A stretch of 10,825 nt of DNA. It comes from Acidobacteriota bacterium. Lineage in GTDB: Bacteria > Acidobacteriota > Vicinamibacteria > Vicinamibacterales > UBA8438. Below the pieces are notes generated by a model. It saw only the letters and a program-made list of their open reading frames with translations. It did not search any database and was not told the origin of the DNA. Below are positions 1 to 6,440 of the stretch, piece by piece. The stretch spans positions 1 to 10,825 of the forward strand of contig WTGR01000512.1 of assembly GCA_011523485.1 (NCBI GenBank). The letters are read 5' to 3'. The first letter of the stretch is position 1. Every line of letters starts with the position of its first letter. Made by a program: the position numbers and the translations under genes.

Positions 1-3000
1 CAACCGGAGCGCAAGAAGCAGGTCCAGGACGACTTCATCGAGGGCCGGCTGCGCGTCATCGTGGCGACCAACGCGTTCGGCATGGGCGTCGACAAGCCCG
101 ACGTGCGGCTCGTCGTGCACGCCGATATACCGGGCTCGTTGGAGAACTACCTCCAGGAGGCGGGCCGCGCGGGTCGGGACGCCGAGGCGGCCGGTTGCGT
201 GCTTCTCTACACGGCGGACGACGTGGAACGCCAGTTCGGGCTCGCGGCGCGATCGCGACTCACCCGGACCGAGATCGACGGCATCTGCCGCGCGCTCAGG
301 AACCTGAAGACGAAGAACGACCGCAGCGGTCGCGGCCACAACAGCGACGTCGTCGCGACGCCGGGCGAGATCCTGCTCGAGGACGACGAGCACGCGTTCC
401 GGCGCGACACCAACACCGACGACACGCGCATCAAGACGGCCATCGCGTGGCTGGAGGACGCACGCCTGGTTCAGCGTGACGAGAACCGCGCCGAGATATT
501 CGCGTCCTCGCTCCTGGTCGGCACCCTCGACGAGGCCAGGGAACGCCTTGCCAGGATCGAAGAACGGCATCGTCCGCCGCTCGTCAGGATCGTCGAAAGG
601 CTGATCAACGCACCCATCGACGAGGGGGTCTCCACCGACGAACTGATGGCCTTGTCGGGCTTGAGCCGCGACGGCGTGCGCAACGCGCTCTACGACCTCG
701 AGCAGCTCGGCATCGCCAACAACGACACGACCCTAACCGCCTACATCCACGAGGGCATCGAACGCTCGTCGCAGCGCCGCCTCGACAGCGCCGTCGGACT
801 GGAACGAGCGCTCGTGGATCGCATGCGGGAGCTGGCGCCGGACCTCGATGCCGAGGCGCGGGCCTCGGTGCTGCACCTGCGGCCCGTCACGCAGGCGCTC
901 AAGGACGATGGCCACGAAGGGGCGCTGCCGCTCCTTACGCTGCGCCTGCTGCGGAGCCTGAGCATGGACGGACGCGGCGAAGACGGTCCGGGCAGCATCG
1001 ACCTGCGTCAGCTCGACCGCGATCAGGTCAGCGTGAAGCTCAATCGCGACTGGCCGGCACTCCTGGAAACGGCGCGTCGGCGCCGCTCGGCCGCGGAGGT
1101 GCTCCTGCAGCATCTGCGCGAGCAACTGAAGCCCGGCGTCCAGGGCGCGGATCTCCTGGTCGAGACCACCCTCGGCAAGCTCCTCGAGTCCATCGAATCG
1201 GACCTGGAGCTCCGAAGCTGGATCCGGGATCCGCGCAAGCTCCTCGACCGGGCCCTGCTCTGGCTGCACGAGCAGGAGGTCATTCGCCTCAACAAGGGCC
1301 TCGCGGTGTTCCGACCGGCGATGACCATTCGCGTGGAGAAGACCCGGCGGCGGTTCGGCCGCACGGACTTCGCCCCGCTGGAACTGCACTACCAGGAACA
1401 GGTGCTGCAGATCCACGTCATGGAGGAGTTCGTCAACCGCGGGCTCGACGCCATCGCCGCCGCCCTGCAACTGGCCATGGACTACTTCGCCCTGGACCGG
1501 GACACGTTCCTGCGCCGCTGGCTGCCGGACCGCGCGGACCTAGCGCGACAGACCACCCCGGAATCCTGGCGGGCCATCGTCGAGAGCCTGAACAACCCGA
1601 CGCAGCGGCGCATCGTCGCGGACGACCGCGAGCAGACCAACGTCCTGGTGCTGGCGGGCCCGGGTTCCGGCAAGACCCGCGTGCTGGTCCACCGCATCGC
1701 CTACCTGCTGCGCGTACGCCGGGAGGATCCCCGCAGCATCCTGGCGCTCGCCTACAACCGCCACGCGGCCGTCGAGATCCGCCGCCGCCTGGACGGACTC
1801 GTCGGCCCGGACTCCCGGGGCGTCGCCGTCCTCACCTGCCACGGCATGGCGCTGCGCCTCACCGGCGCCCACCTCGCCAATCGTCCGGCGCTCGCCGACG
1901 ACGACTTCGGCGAACTCCTGAGAGAGGCGACCGCCCTGCTGCGCGGCGAGGGATTGCCGGCCGAGGAGGCGGACGAGCAACGCGAGCGACTGCTCGCGGG
2001 CTTCCGCTGGATCCTCGTCGACGAGTACCAGGACGTCGACGAGGAGCAGTACCAACTGATCTCCGCCCTGGCCGGCAGGACGCTGACGGGCGGGGAGCGC
2101 AAGCTGACGCTGTTCGCCGTGGGCGACGACGACCAGAACATCTACGCCTACGCCGGGGCGTCGGTGAAGTACCTCCGGCGCTTCGAGGAGGACTACAAGG
2201 CCAGGACCGTCTACCTGACCCGGAACTACCGCTCGACCGGGCACATCATCGCCGCCGCCAACGCCTGGATCGCGTCGGCTCGCAACCGCATGAAGGCGGA
2301 GCACCCCATCGAGATCGACCGCTCGCGGCGCAGGCAGCCGAAGGGCGGCGACTGGGAGTCGCGCGACGCGGTGGGCCGGGGCAGGGTGCAGGTCCTGCGC
2401 GTACGCGGCGACGACCGTTCGCAGGCAATAGCCGCCGTGGCCGAGCTGCGCCGCCTGGCGGGACTGGCTTCCGATTGGGACTGGCGGACCTGCGCGGTGA
2501 TCGCCCGTAACTGGCGCCATCTCGACCCGCTGCGCAGCCTCTGCGAACGTGACGCCATCCCCGTGCAGGTGGCGCGCGAGGACACGTCGTTCTTCTGGCG
2601 GCTGCGCGAGGTCCGAAGGCTGCGCGACTGGCTCGGCACGCTCGCCAACGGCCTGGTAACCGGGGACGCGCTCCGGGCGTGGCTCGCCGAGCAGCCGGCC
2701 GGGAACTGGTCGGACGTGTTGACGGAAGCCCTCGACGACTACCTCGTGGAGACCGGCGGCGCGGAAACCTCGGTGCAGGCGTTCACGGCCTGGCTGGCGG
2801 AGTGGGGGCGCGAGCTGCGCCGGCGTCAGACCGGTCTCCTGCTGTTGACTGCGCACCGTGCCAAGGGACTGGAGTTCGACCATGTGGCCATACTGGACGG
2901 CGGCTGGGAACACCGGACCGGCTACCGGGGCCGGCGGTCGGACGAGGTGCTGCGGCTCTACTACGTTGCCATGACCCGCGCCCGTCAGACGTTGACGCTC

Positions 3001-3495
3001 TTGAGAATGTCGACTGCGGACGAGAACGAGCTTCGCGCCGCCCCCTGGCCGGGGCGGCATCGCGGCGGCGACTACTGGTCGCAGGACATGCCCGCGCTCG
3101 TCCACCGCGAACACGTCGTTCGCACCGAACCGCCCCGGGAGTTGGACATGCGCTACCAGCCGGTGGAGCTCAGGGACGTCGACCTCGGCTTCGCGGGACA
3201 GCACGCGTCGAAGCACCCCGTGCACGGGGCGATCGGCGCGTTGCGGACCGGCGATCCTCTCGAGGTTCGCGAGGACCGCGGTAGGTGGCTGCTTGCCGAC
3301 ACCAACGGCCAGGTGGTGGGACAGCTCGCCCGGAACTACCGCCCGCCGTCGGACCGGTGCAGGGCGCGCGTCCACGCGATCATCGGATGGGACCGGCTCG
3401 ACGGCAACCCGATCCAGCAGGACCGCGCCTTGCGGGAGTCGTGGGAGGTCGTGGTGCCAGAGTTGATCTACCAGTCACGAGGGAGCAGCGGATAG
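1..3495 (+). CDS. RecQ-UvrD fusion DNA helicase, 5'-truncated by the window edge
   Basis: The reading frame is open from base 1, so the GTG at 61 is not the true start; it lies between RecQ motifs. Numbering below is from base 1 (1164 residues visible). Residues 21-60 carry the end of a RecQ-type SF2 core: motif V (VATNAFGMGVDKPDVR) and motif VI (QEAGRAGRD, 52-60). The usual four-cysteine RecQ zinc module does not follow; instead there are winged-helix-like and helical segments up to about residue 530. A complete UvrD/Rep-type SF1A helicase follows: Walker A GPGSGKT (553-559), Walker B ILVDEYQD (671-678), VGDDDQNIYAYAG (from 707), TAHRAKGLEF (950-959) and YYVAMTRAR (987-995). The last 90 residues look like a small beta-barrel (GDPLEVRE, NGQVVGQL), perhaps HIRAN/SH3-like; this is inference. 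The protein presumably unwinds DNA 3'-5' with two motors, in repair or defence. A further N-terminal RecQ half, and possibly more, must lie upstream. Confidence 0.9.
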   Translation, partial: QPERKKQVQDDFIEGRLRVIVATNAFGMGVDKPDVRLVVHADIPGSLENYLQEAGRAGRDAEAAGCVLLYTADDVERQFGLAARSRLTRTEIDGICRALRNLKTKNDRSGRGHNSDVVATPGEILLEDDEHAFRRDTNTDDTRIKTAIAWLEDARLVQRDENRAEIFASSLLVGTLDEARERLARIEERHRPPLVRIVERLINAPIDEGVSTDELMALSGLSRDGVRNALYDLEQLGIANNDTTLTAYIHEGIERSSQRRLDSAVGLERALVDRMRELAPDLDAEARASVLHLRPVTQALKDDGHEGALPLLTLRLLRSLSMDGRGEDGPGSIDLRQLDRDQVSVKLNRDWPALLETARRRRSAAEVLLQHLREQLKPGVQGADLLVETTLGKLLESIESDLELRSWIRDPRKLLDRALLWLHEQEVIRLNKGLAVFRPAMTIRVEKTRRRFGRTDFAPLELHYQEQVLQIHVMEEFVNRGLDAIAAALQLAMDYFALDRDTFLRRWLPDRADLARQTTPESWRAIVESLNNPTQRRIVADDREQTNVLVLAGPGSGKTRVLVHRIAYLLRVRREDPRSILALAYNRHAAVEIRRRLDGLVGPDSRGVAVLTCHGMALRLTGAHLANRPALADDDFGELLREATALLRGEGLPAEEADEQRERLLAGFRWILVDEYQDVDEEQYQLISALAGRTLTGGERKLTLFAVGDDDQNIYAYAGASVKYLRRFEEDYKARTVYLTRNYRSTGHIIAAANAWIASARNRMKAEHPIEIDRSRRRQPKGGDWESRDAVGRGRVQVLRVRGDDRSQAIAAVAELRRLAGLASDWDWRTCAVIARNWRHLDPLRSLCERDAIPVQVAREDTSFFWRLREVRRLRDWLGTLANGLVTGDALRAWLAEQPAGNWSDVLTEALDDYLVETGGAETSVQAFTAWLAEWGRELRRRQTGLLLLTAHRAKGLEFDHVAILDGGWEHRTGYRGRRSDEVLRLYYVAMTRARQTLTLLRMSTADENELRAAPWPGRHRGGDYWSQDMPALVHREHVVRTEPPRELDMRYQPVELRDVDLGFAGQHASKHPVHGAIGALRTGDPLEVREDRGRWLLADTNGQVVGQLARNYRPPSDRCRARVHAIIGWDRLDGNPIQQDRALRESWEVVVPELIYQSRGSSG

Positions 3496-3526
3496 AAGAA
3501 GGATGACGAAGGTGCCCGTCACCGCT

Positions 3527-3625
3527 GGCAAGAAACCGGTCGCCGAGGCCAGGCTGGCGCTCGTCGTACCAGATGGCGGCGCGCCGAGTCTCGGCCTGCG
3601 CCTCAGGATGAAGCTCGACCTGCAC
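3527..3625 (-). pseudogene. Truncated ParE/RelE-type toxin remnant
   Basis: A GTG start at 3625-3623 opens a frame whose first 33 residues (VQVELHPEAQAE, then AIWYDERQPGLGDRFL) match the N-terminal helices of the ParE/RelE 'plasmid stabilisation' toxin family. After residue 33 the similarity stops and the frame runs on as unrelated, arginine/proline-rich sequence into the antisense of the helicase gene (formal stop near 3380). Family members are normally about 90-105 residues, with the active beta-sheet and basic C-terminus in the missing two thirds, so the toxin should be inactive. It overlaps the 3' end of its antitoxin gene by 23 bp, the normal arrangement for this pair. The truncation lies about 30 bp past the helicase stop codon, which suggests a recombination junction there. 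Confidence 0.7.
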
Positions 3626-3851
3626 GCCGCTGTTCGAGTTCGTTCATGATCCGCGCCCGAACCGTCTCCCAGAGAACAGTGCGAACCCGTCCGGCAGCCA
3701 GGTCCCGGGACCTTCTCTCGAGTTCGCCGGCCCACGCGGCGGCGACGTCCTCGTCCGGTTCCTCCAGACTGACGAACAACTCTTCGGCCACCCGGACCCG
3801 ATCCTGGCGCGGCAGGCGGAGAACCTCGGCGAGCAACTGGTCGGTCGACAC
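3603..3851 (-). CDS. Addiction-module antitoxin (PF09720-like), 82 aa
   Basis: This small acidic protein has the signature layout of the 'putative addiction module component' antitoxins: an N-terminal LLAEVLRLPRQDRVRVAEEL stretch, the short LEEPDED segment, a tryptophan (AAAWAGEL), a basic RRSRDLAAG region and an ETVRARI segment near the end. The preferred start is the GTG at 3851-3849, because it places this conserved helix at residue 6; an in-frame GTG at 3893 would add 14 residues that do not look like the family. No strong ribosome binding site is visible, but TACACT lies just upstream on the same strand and could be a -10 giving a near-leaderless message. It would normally bind and neutralise the ParE/RelE toxin encoded directly downstream, but that toxin is truncated here, so this is probably an orphan antitoxin. 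The family assignment is from recognition, not a search. Confidence 0.75.
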   Translation of the reverse strand: MSTDQLLAEVLRLPRQDRVRVAEELFVSLEEPDEDVAAAWAGELERRSRDLAAGRVRTVLWETVRARIMNELEQRRAGRASS

Positions 3852-3895
3852 GGAACCAAGTGTACCACCGGGGTCCGGCTTGAGCGTCCGCACGC

Positions 3896-5066
3896 GCCCA
3901 CCTGCACAGGATGGGAATCACCGTGTCCGGCTGGGATCCGGCCTTCTTTCCCGACCAGGACCGCATGCCGGCCGACGTCGTCAATCTCGGTTACGTCGCC
4001 AACGTCATCGAAGATCCCGACGAGCGTACGGTCGTGTTCGCGGCTGCCTGGAACCTCGCCCGGAAGCTCCTCGTCGCGTCTGCGCGACTCGATTGGGAGG
4101 CAACCGATGCTGCCGTCGATTTCCTGGGGGACGGCATCGTCACCGGCAAGCGCACCTTCTAGAAGTTCTTCACCCAGGAAGAGCTCCGCCAGTGGATCGA
4201 AAGCGTCCTCGGCCGCCCCCCATCGCGGCGGCCCCGGCATCTTCTACGTCTTCCGGGACGACTCCGACGAACAGTCGTTCGCCGTGAACCGGGTCGCTCG
4301 TCAACGGCGGTTGCCAGTCATCGAGCAGTGCCAGGATCTCGTCGCCGATCATGAGGAAGCGATTGAGCCGCTCATTGCGTTTGTCACCGAACGGGGACGC
4401 CTGCCGGTGGACGGCGAACTCTCAACGGCGCCGGAATTGACTCAACTCTTCGACACCCTGCCCGACGATCTGCTGCACGACATCCGTGCGTTCTTCGGAT
4501 CGTACCGGGCTGGATGCACCGAAGCGGACCCCCTTCTGTTTTCCGCTGGAGACCCGGATGCCGTGGATCGTGCGTGCCGCGATGCTCCGGTCGGTAAGCT
4601 GCTTCCTGACGCGCTCTACGTCCACCGCACCGCGGTCGAACAACTCTCACTCGTGCTGCGGGTCTTCGAGGGCTGCGGTCGCCAGCTCGCCGGCACCGTC
4701 GACGGCGTCACGCTCGTCAAGCTCTTCCACCGCCGTGTTCGCGTGTCGTATCTCGTCTACGCGGACTTCGACCGGGTGGCGCACCCAGCCCTCCGAAAGC
4801 GGAGTCGTCGCCGACCTGACACGGCTCGACATCCACTTTCGTGACTACACGCACTCCTCCAACCCGCCCGTACTGCACCGCAAGGAGCTATTTCGTCGCT
4901 CGTGACTTACCCTGCACGCCCGCGCTTCGCCCGTCTGACGGCGCGGGAAGACCGGTTGGGTCTACTCGACGCAACCGCCACCATCGGCACGACGACCGGG
5001 TGGCTGTCGGTCCTGGCAGACCGCGACGTATCTGTCCTGCGACACCGGATCGTCCGCATCGCCTGA
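3896..5066 (+). pseudogene. Degenerate PT-associated putative methyltransferase (TIGR04096-like)
   Basis: Segments spread over all three plus-strand frames join into one protein in the order I recall for the DNA phosphorothioation-associated putative methyltransferase family. They are GWDPAFFPD and DVVNLGYVANVIED (methyltransferase fold, from 3911), KFFTQEELRQWIE, PGIFYVFRDDSDEQSF, DIRAFFGSYRAGC, PVGKLLPDALYVHR, VSYLVYADFDR, SSNPPVLHRKELF, RFARLTAREDRLGLLD, IGTTTGW and RHRIVRIA followed by TGA (5064-5066). Damage is heavy. The N-terminal SAM-binding part is missing. There is a TAG at 4160-4162 where the family appears to have Gln (CAG to TAG). Frame changes occur in C-runs near 4216-4221 and 4232-4235, and others near 4799, 4894 and 4922. 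A segment before 'DDLLHDIRAFF' appears deleted. It cannot make an active enzyme. Family assignment and the deletion are from memory of homologues; the frame jumps are seen directly. Confidence 0.8.
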
Positions 5067-5099
5067 AGTACCAGCGGGATGTTTGCAGCAGCCGGTGAG

Positions 5100-5189
5100 C
5101 GCGCTGAAGACGCGCCCGTGCTCACCGCGCTTGAGCTGCCGGATGCCCTCCAGAATCTCTCGACCGATGTCCCGAGTGGAATCAGCCAT
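5100..5189 (-). pseudogene. Stub of an XRE/HigA-type helix-turn-helix regulator
   Basis: An ATG at 5189-5187 opens a frame beginning MADSTRDIGREILEGIRQLK and then RGEHGRV. This matches the N-terminus of small helix-turn-helix antitoxin/regulator proteins (COG2944/HigA-like), which continue with a 'GLSQ..FA..LGVS..TL..WEQG' DNA-binding core. That core is absent: after about residue 30 the frame (formal stop near 4962) is cysteine/proline-rich sequence antisense to the methyltransferase relic's tail. It is therefore a broken gene, and no DNA binding is expected. It sits 18 bp downstream of the dndA stop codon on the same strand, so it was probably co-transcribed with dndA before truncation. The identification rests on one short segment. 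Confidence 0.55.
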
Positions 5190-5207
5190 CGCTTGCTCGA
5201 GTTCCCG

Positions 5208-6338
5208 CTACCGAAGCGACGCGATTCTTGCCGCGACCTCGGCCCAGTTCACGTCCGGCGTGTCGTGGTACCACGATATCCGAATCGCGCCTTGCACCTG
5301 CTCGGTGGGCAGACCCATCGACGTCAGCACATGGCTCGGTTCGTAGCTCTGCGACGTGCATGCGGATCCGTTCGAGATCGCGATCAAGTCCTTGACCGCG
5401 ACGATCACGGCCTCGGAATCGAGACCAGGAAAAGACAGGTTCAGCGTGTGCGGAACCATTCGGTCAGGATCGCCGTGAAGCCTCGGATCAAGCGCCCCGA
5501 GTCCCTGGAGCACCTTCTCTCGAAATGCTTGGCAACGGGCGTTGCGTGCCGATGCCTCCTGGCGTGCGACCTCAGCGGCTAACCCCAACCCGACGATCGA
5601 ATGGACGGCGTGAGTTCCCGGCCGCAGACCTCTCTCTTGTCCGCCCCCGAAGTGCAGCGGCGCCAGCGGCGCGCGCTTGAATCCCCGTCGACGAGCAATG
5701 AGGGCGCCCACGCCCTTCGGCCCGCAGATCTTGTGCCCACTCACGCTGATCAAGTCGACACGAGGGGTCCCGAGCTCCTCGAACTCCTTCGCATAGCCCT
5801 GTGCGGCGTCCACGTGAAGCACAGCAGGATGCTCGCCGAGCCTGTCAGCGATGGCCCGAATCGGTTGGACCACTCCGGTCTCGTTGTTAACGTGCAGGAT
5901 GGAAACGAGAAGCGTGTCGTCACGAACCGCCTCGAGTACCTCGTCCGGATCGATCCAGCCGTTCGGATTGCCAGGCAGGCGGGTGATCTCGAATCCGCGT
6001 CGCCCCAGCTCGTCGATCGGCTCCAGCGTTGCCTTGTGCTCCATCTCTGTGCTCAGCAGGTGGCGCCGACCGGATCGGCGTCCCTCTCCTTCCAGCCCCA
6101 GGATGGCAAGGTTATTGCTTTCGGTAGCTCCAGACGTGAAGATCACCTCCTCAGGCTTCGCTTCCACGACCCCCGCAACCTGCTCCCGCGCTCGTTGCAC
6201 GCCCCGTTTCGCGCGCGCGCCGTACTCGTGGGTCCGGGAACCTGCGTTGCCGAACTCCACGTCGAGGTACTCGACCACCAGAGCCCGCACCCGTGGATCC
6301 ACGGGCGTTGTGGCGTTGCAATCAAGGTACACAGACAT
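5208..6338 (-). CDS. dndA: DndA cysteine desulfurase
   Basis: This 376-residue PLP enzyme of the NifS/IscS fold removes sulfur from L-cysteine as a persulfide. In the Dnd pathway it supplies sulfur for DNA phosphorothioation and helps assemble the DndC iron-sulfur cluster. Visible motifs are YLDCNATTP at the N-terminus, TSGATESNN (68-76), EMEHKA with PLP-stacking His101, HVDAAQ with Asp177, SGHKI with the Schiff-base Lys203, GGGQERGLRPGT (231-242), and the catalytic Cys327 in SNGSACTSQ. Length is normal for the family. The ATG at 6338-6336 is supported by GGAGA nine bases upstream (minus strand, 6352-6348). It is divergent from dndBCD, as in Streptomyces dnd loci. It could in principle be a housekeeping NifS, but the position next to dndB makes DndA far more likely. 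Nothing is missing. Confidence 0.95.
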   Translation of the reverse strand: MSVYLDCNATTPVDPRVRALVVEYLDVEFGNAGSRTHEYGARAKRGVQRAREQVAGVVEAKPEEVIFTSGATESNNLAILGLEGEGRRSGRRHLLSTEMEHKATLEPIDELGRRGFEITRLPGNPNGWIDPDEVLEAVRDDTLLVSILHVNNETGVVQPIRAIADRLGEHPAVLHVDAAQGYAKEFEELGTPRVDLISVSGHKICGPKGVGALIARRRGFKRAPLAPLHFGGGQERGLRPGTHAVHSIVGLGLAAEVARQEASARNARCQAFREKVLQGLGALDPRLHGDPDRMVPHTLNLSFPGLDSEAVIVAVKDLIAISNGSACTSQSYEPSHVLTSMGLPTEQVQGAIRISWYHDTPDVNWAEVAARIASLR

Positions 6339-6347
6339 AGCTCAAGC

Positions 6348-6379
6348 TCTCCGTCGAGTGTTTCCGCTGTCGGATTGTA
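6348..6379 (-). promoter_or_regulatory. Predicted dndA promoter -10 and ribosome binding site
   Basis: On the minus strand TACAAT (6379-6374) is a good -10 hexamer about 36 bases before the dndA ATG, and GGAGA (6352-6348) is a well-spaced Shine-Dalgarno. No convincing -35 is visible at the expected distance, so activity may need an activator or a different -10. The -10 overlaps the left arm of the inverted repeat at 6377-6382. Confidence 0.4.
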
Positions 6380-6399
6380 CGTTATTTTACTTGACGTAC
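6377..6399. promoter_or_regulatory. Inverted repeat, candidate DndB operator
   Basis: GTACGT (6377-6382) and ACGTAC (6394-6399) form a perfect 6-bp inverted repeat around an 11-bp AT-rich spacer (TATTTTACTTG). The left arm overlaps the predicted dndA -10 and the right arm overlaps the predicted dndB -35, so a bound dimer could control both directions. As I recall it, DndB of Salmonella binds promoter sites of the form TACG-N10-CGTA; here the equivalent core is TACG-N13-CGTA. The repeat is seen directly; the assignment to DndB is inference. Confidence 0.5.
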
Positions 6400-6419
6400 G
6401 CCGGATTTTGGATTTACAT
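6391..6419 (+). promoter_or_regulatory. Predicted dndBCD promoter
   Basis: TTGACG (6391-6396) is a near-consensus -35, followed after 17 bases by TTACAT (6414-6419), a weak -10 (TACATA shifted by one base is an alternative). Transcription would start near 6426, leaving a leader of only about 15 bases before the dndB ATG. This fits the absence of a strong Shine-Dalgarno there. Confidence 0.4.
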
Positions 6420-6440
6420 ACGGCTGTGAACATCGGAACC

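Noticed and set aside
733..1470. A 245-codon minus-strand open frame
   Set aside because: It is a low-complexity antisense shadow of the helicase with no supporting ribosome binding site or motif.
1540..3375. A 611-codon open frame on the minus strand opposite the helicase
   Set aside because: It is the antisense shadow of a high-GC coding gene; its protein is Val/Arg/Gly/Ala-rich with no recognisable motif, while the plus strand has all UvrD motifs.
3496..3526. A rho-independent terminator after the helicase
   Set aside because: No GC-rich hairpin followed by a T run is visible.
3911..4162. A stand-alone 83-residue gene
   Set aside because: It starts in the middle of a methyltransferase fold and the family sequence continues directly past its TAG (KFFTQEELRQW), so it is part of the pseudogene.
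4107..5098. Separate small genes in the overlapping plus-strand frames
   Set aside because: Each carries only one consecutive piece of the same methyltransferase family protein; together they are one frameshifted relic.
4962..5099. C-terminal 45 residues of the frame that holds the HTH stub
   Set aside because: No resemblance to the HTH core; the sequence is antisense to the methyltransferase tail and looks like read-through after a junction.
5601..6440. An apparent 280-residue N-terminal extension of dndB
   Set aside because: This stretch is antisense to dndA, which has every catalytic motif, and DndB family length and motif spacing fit the ATG at 6441.
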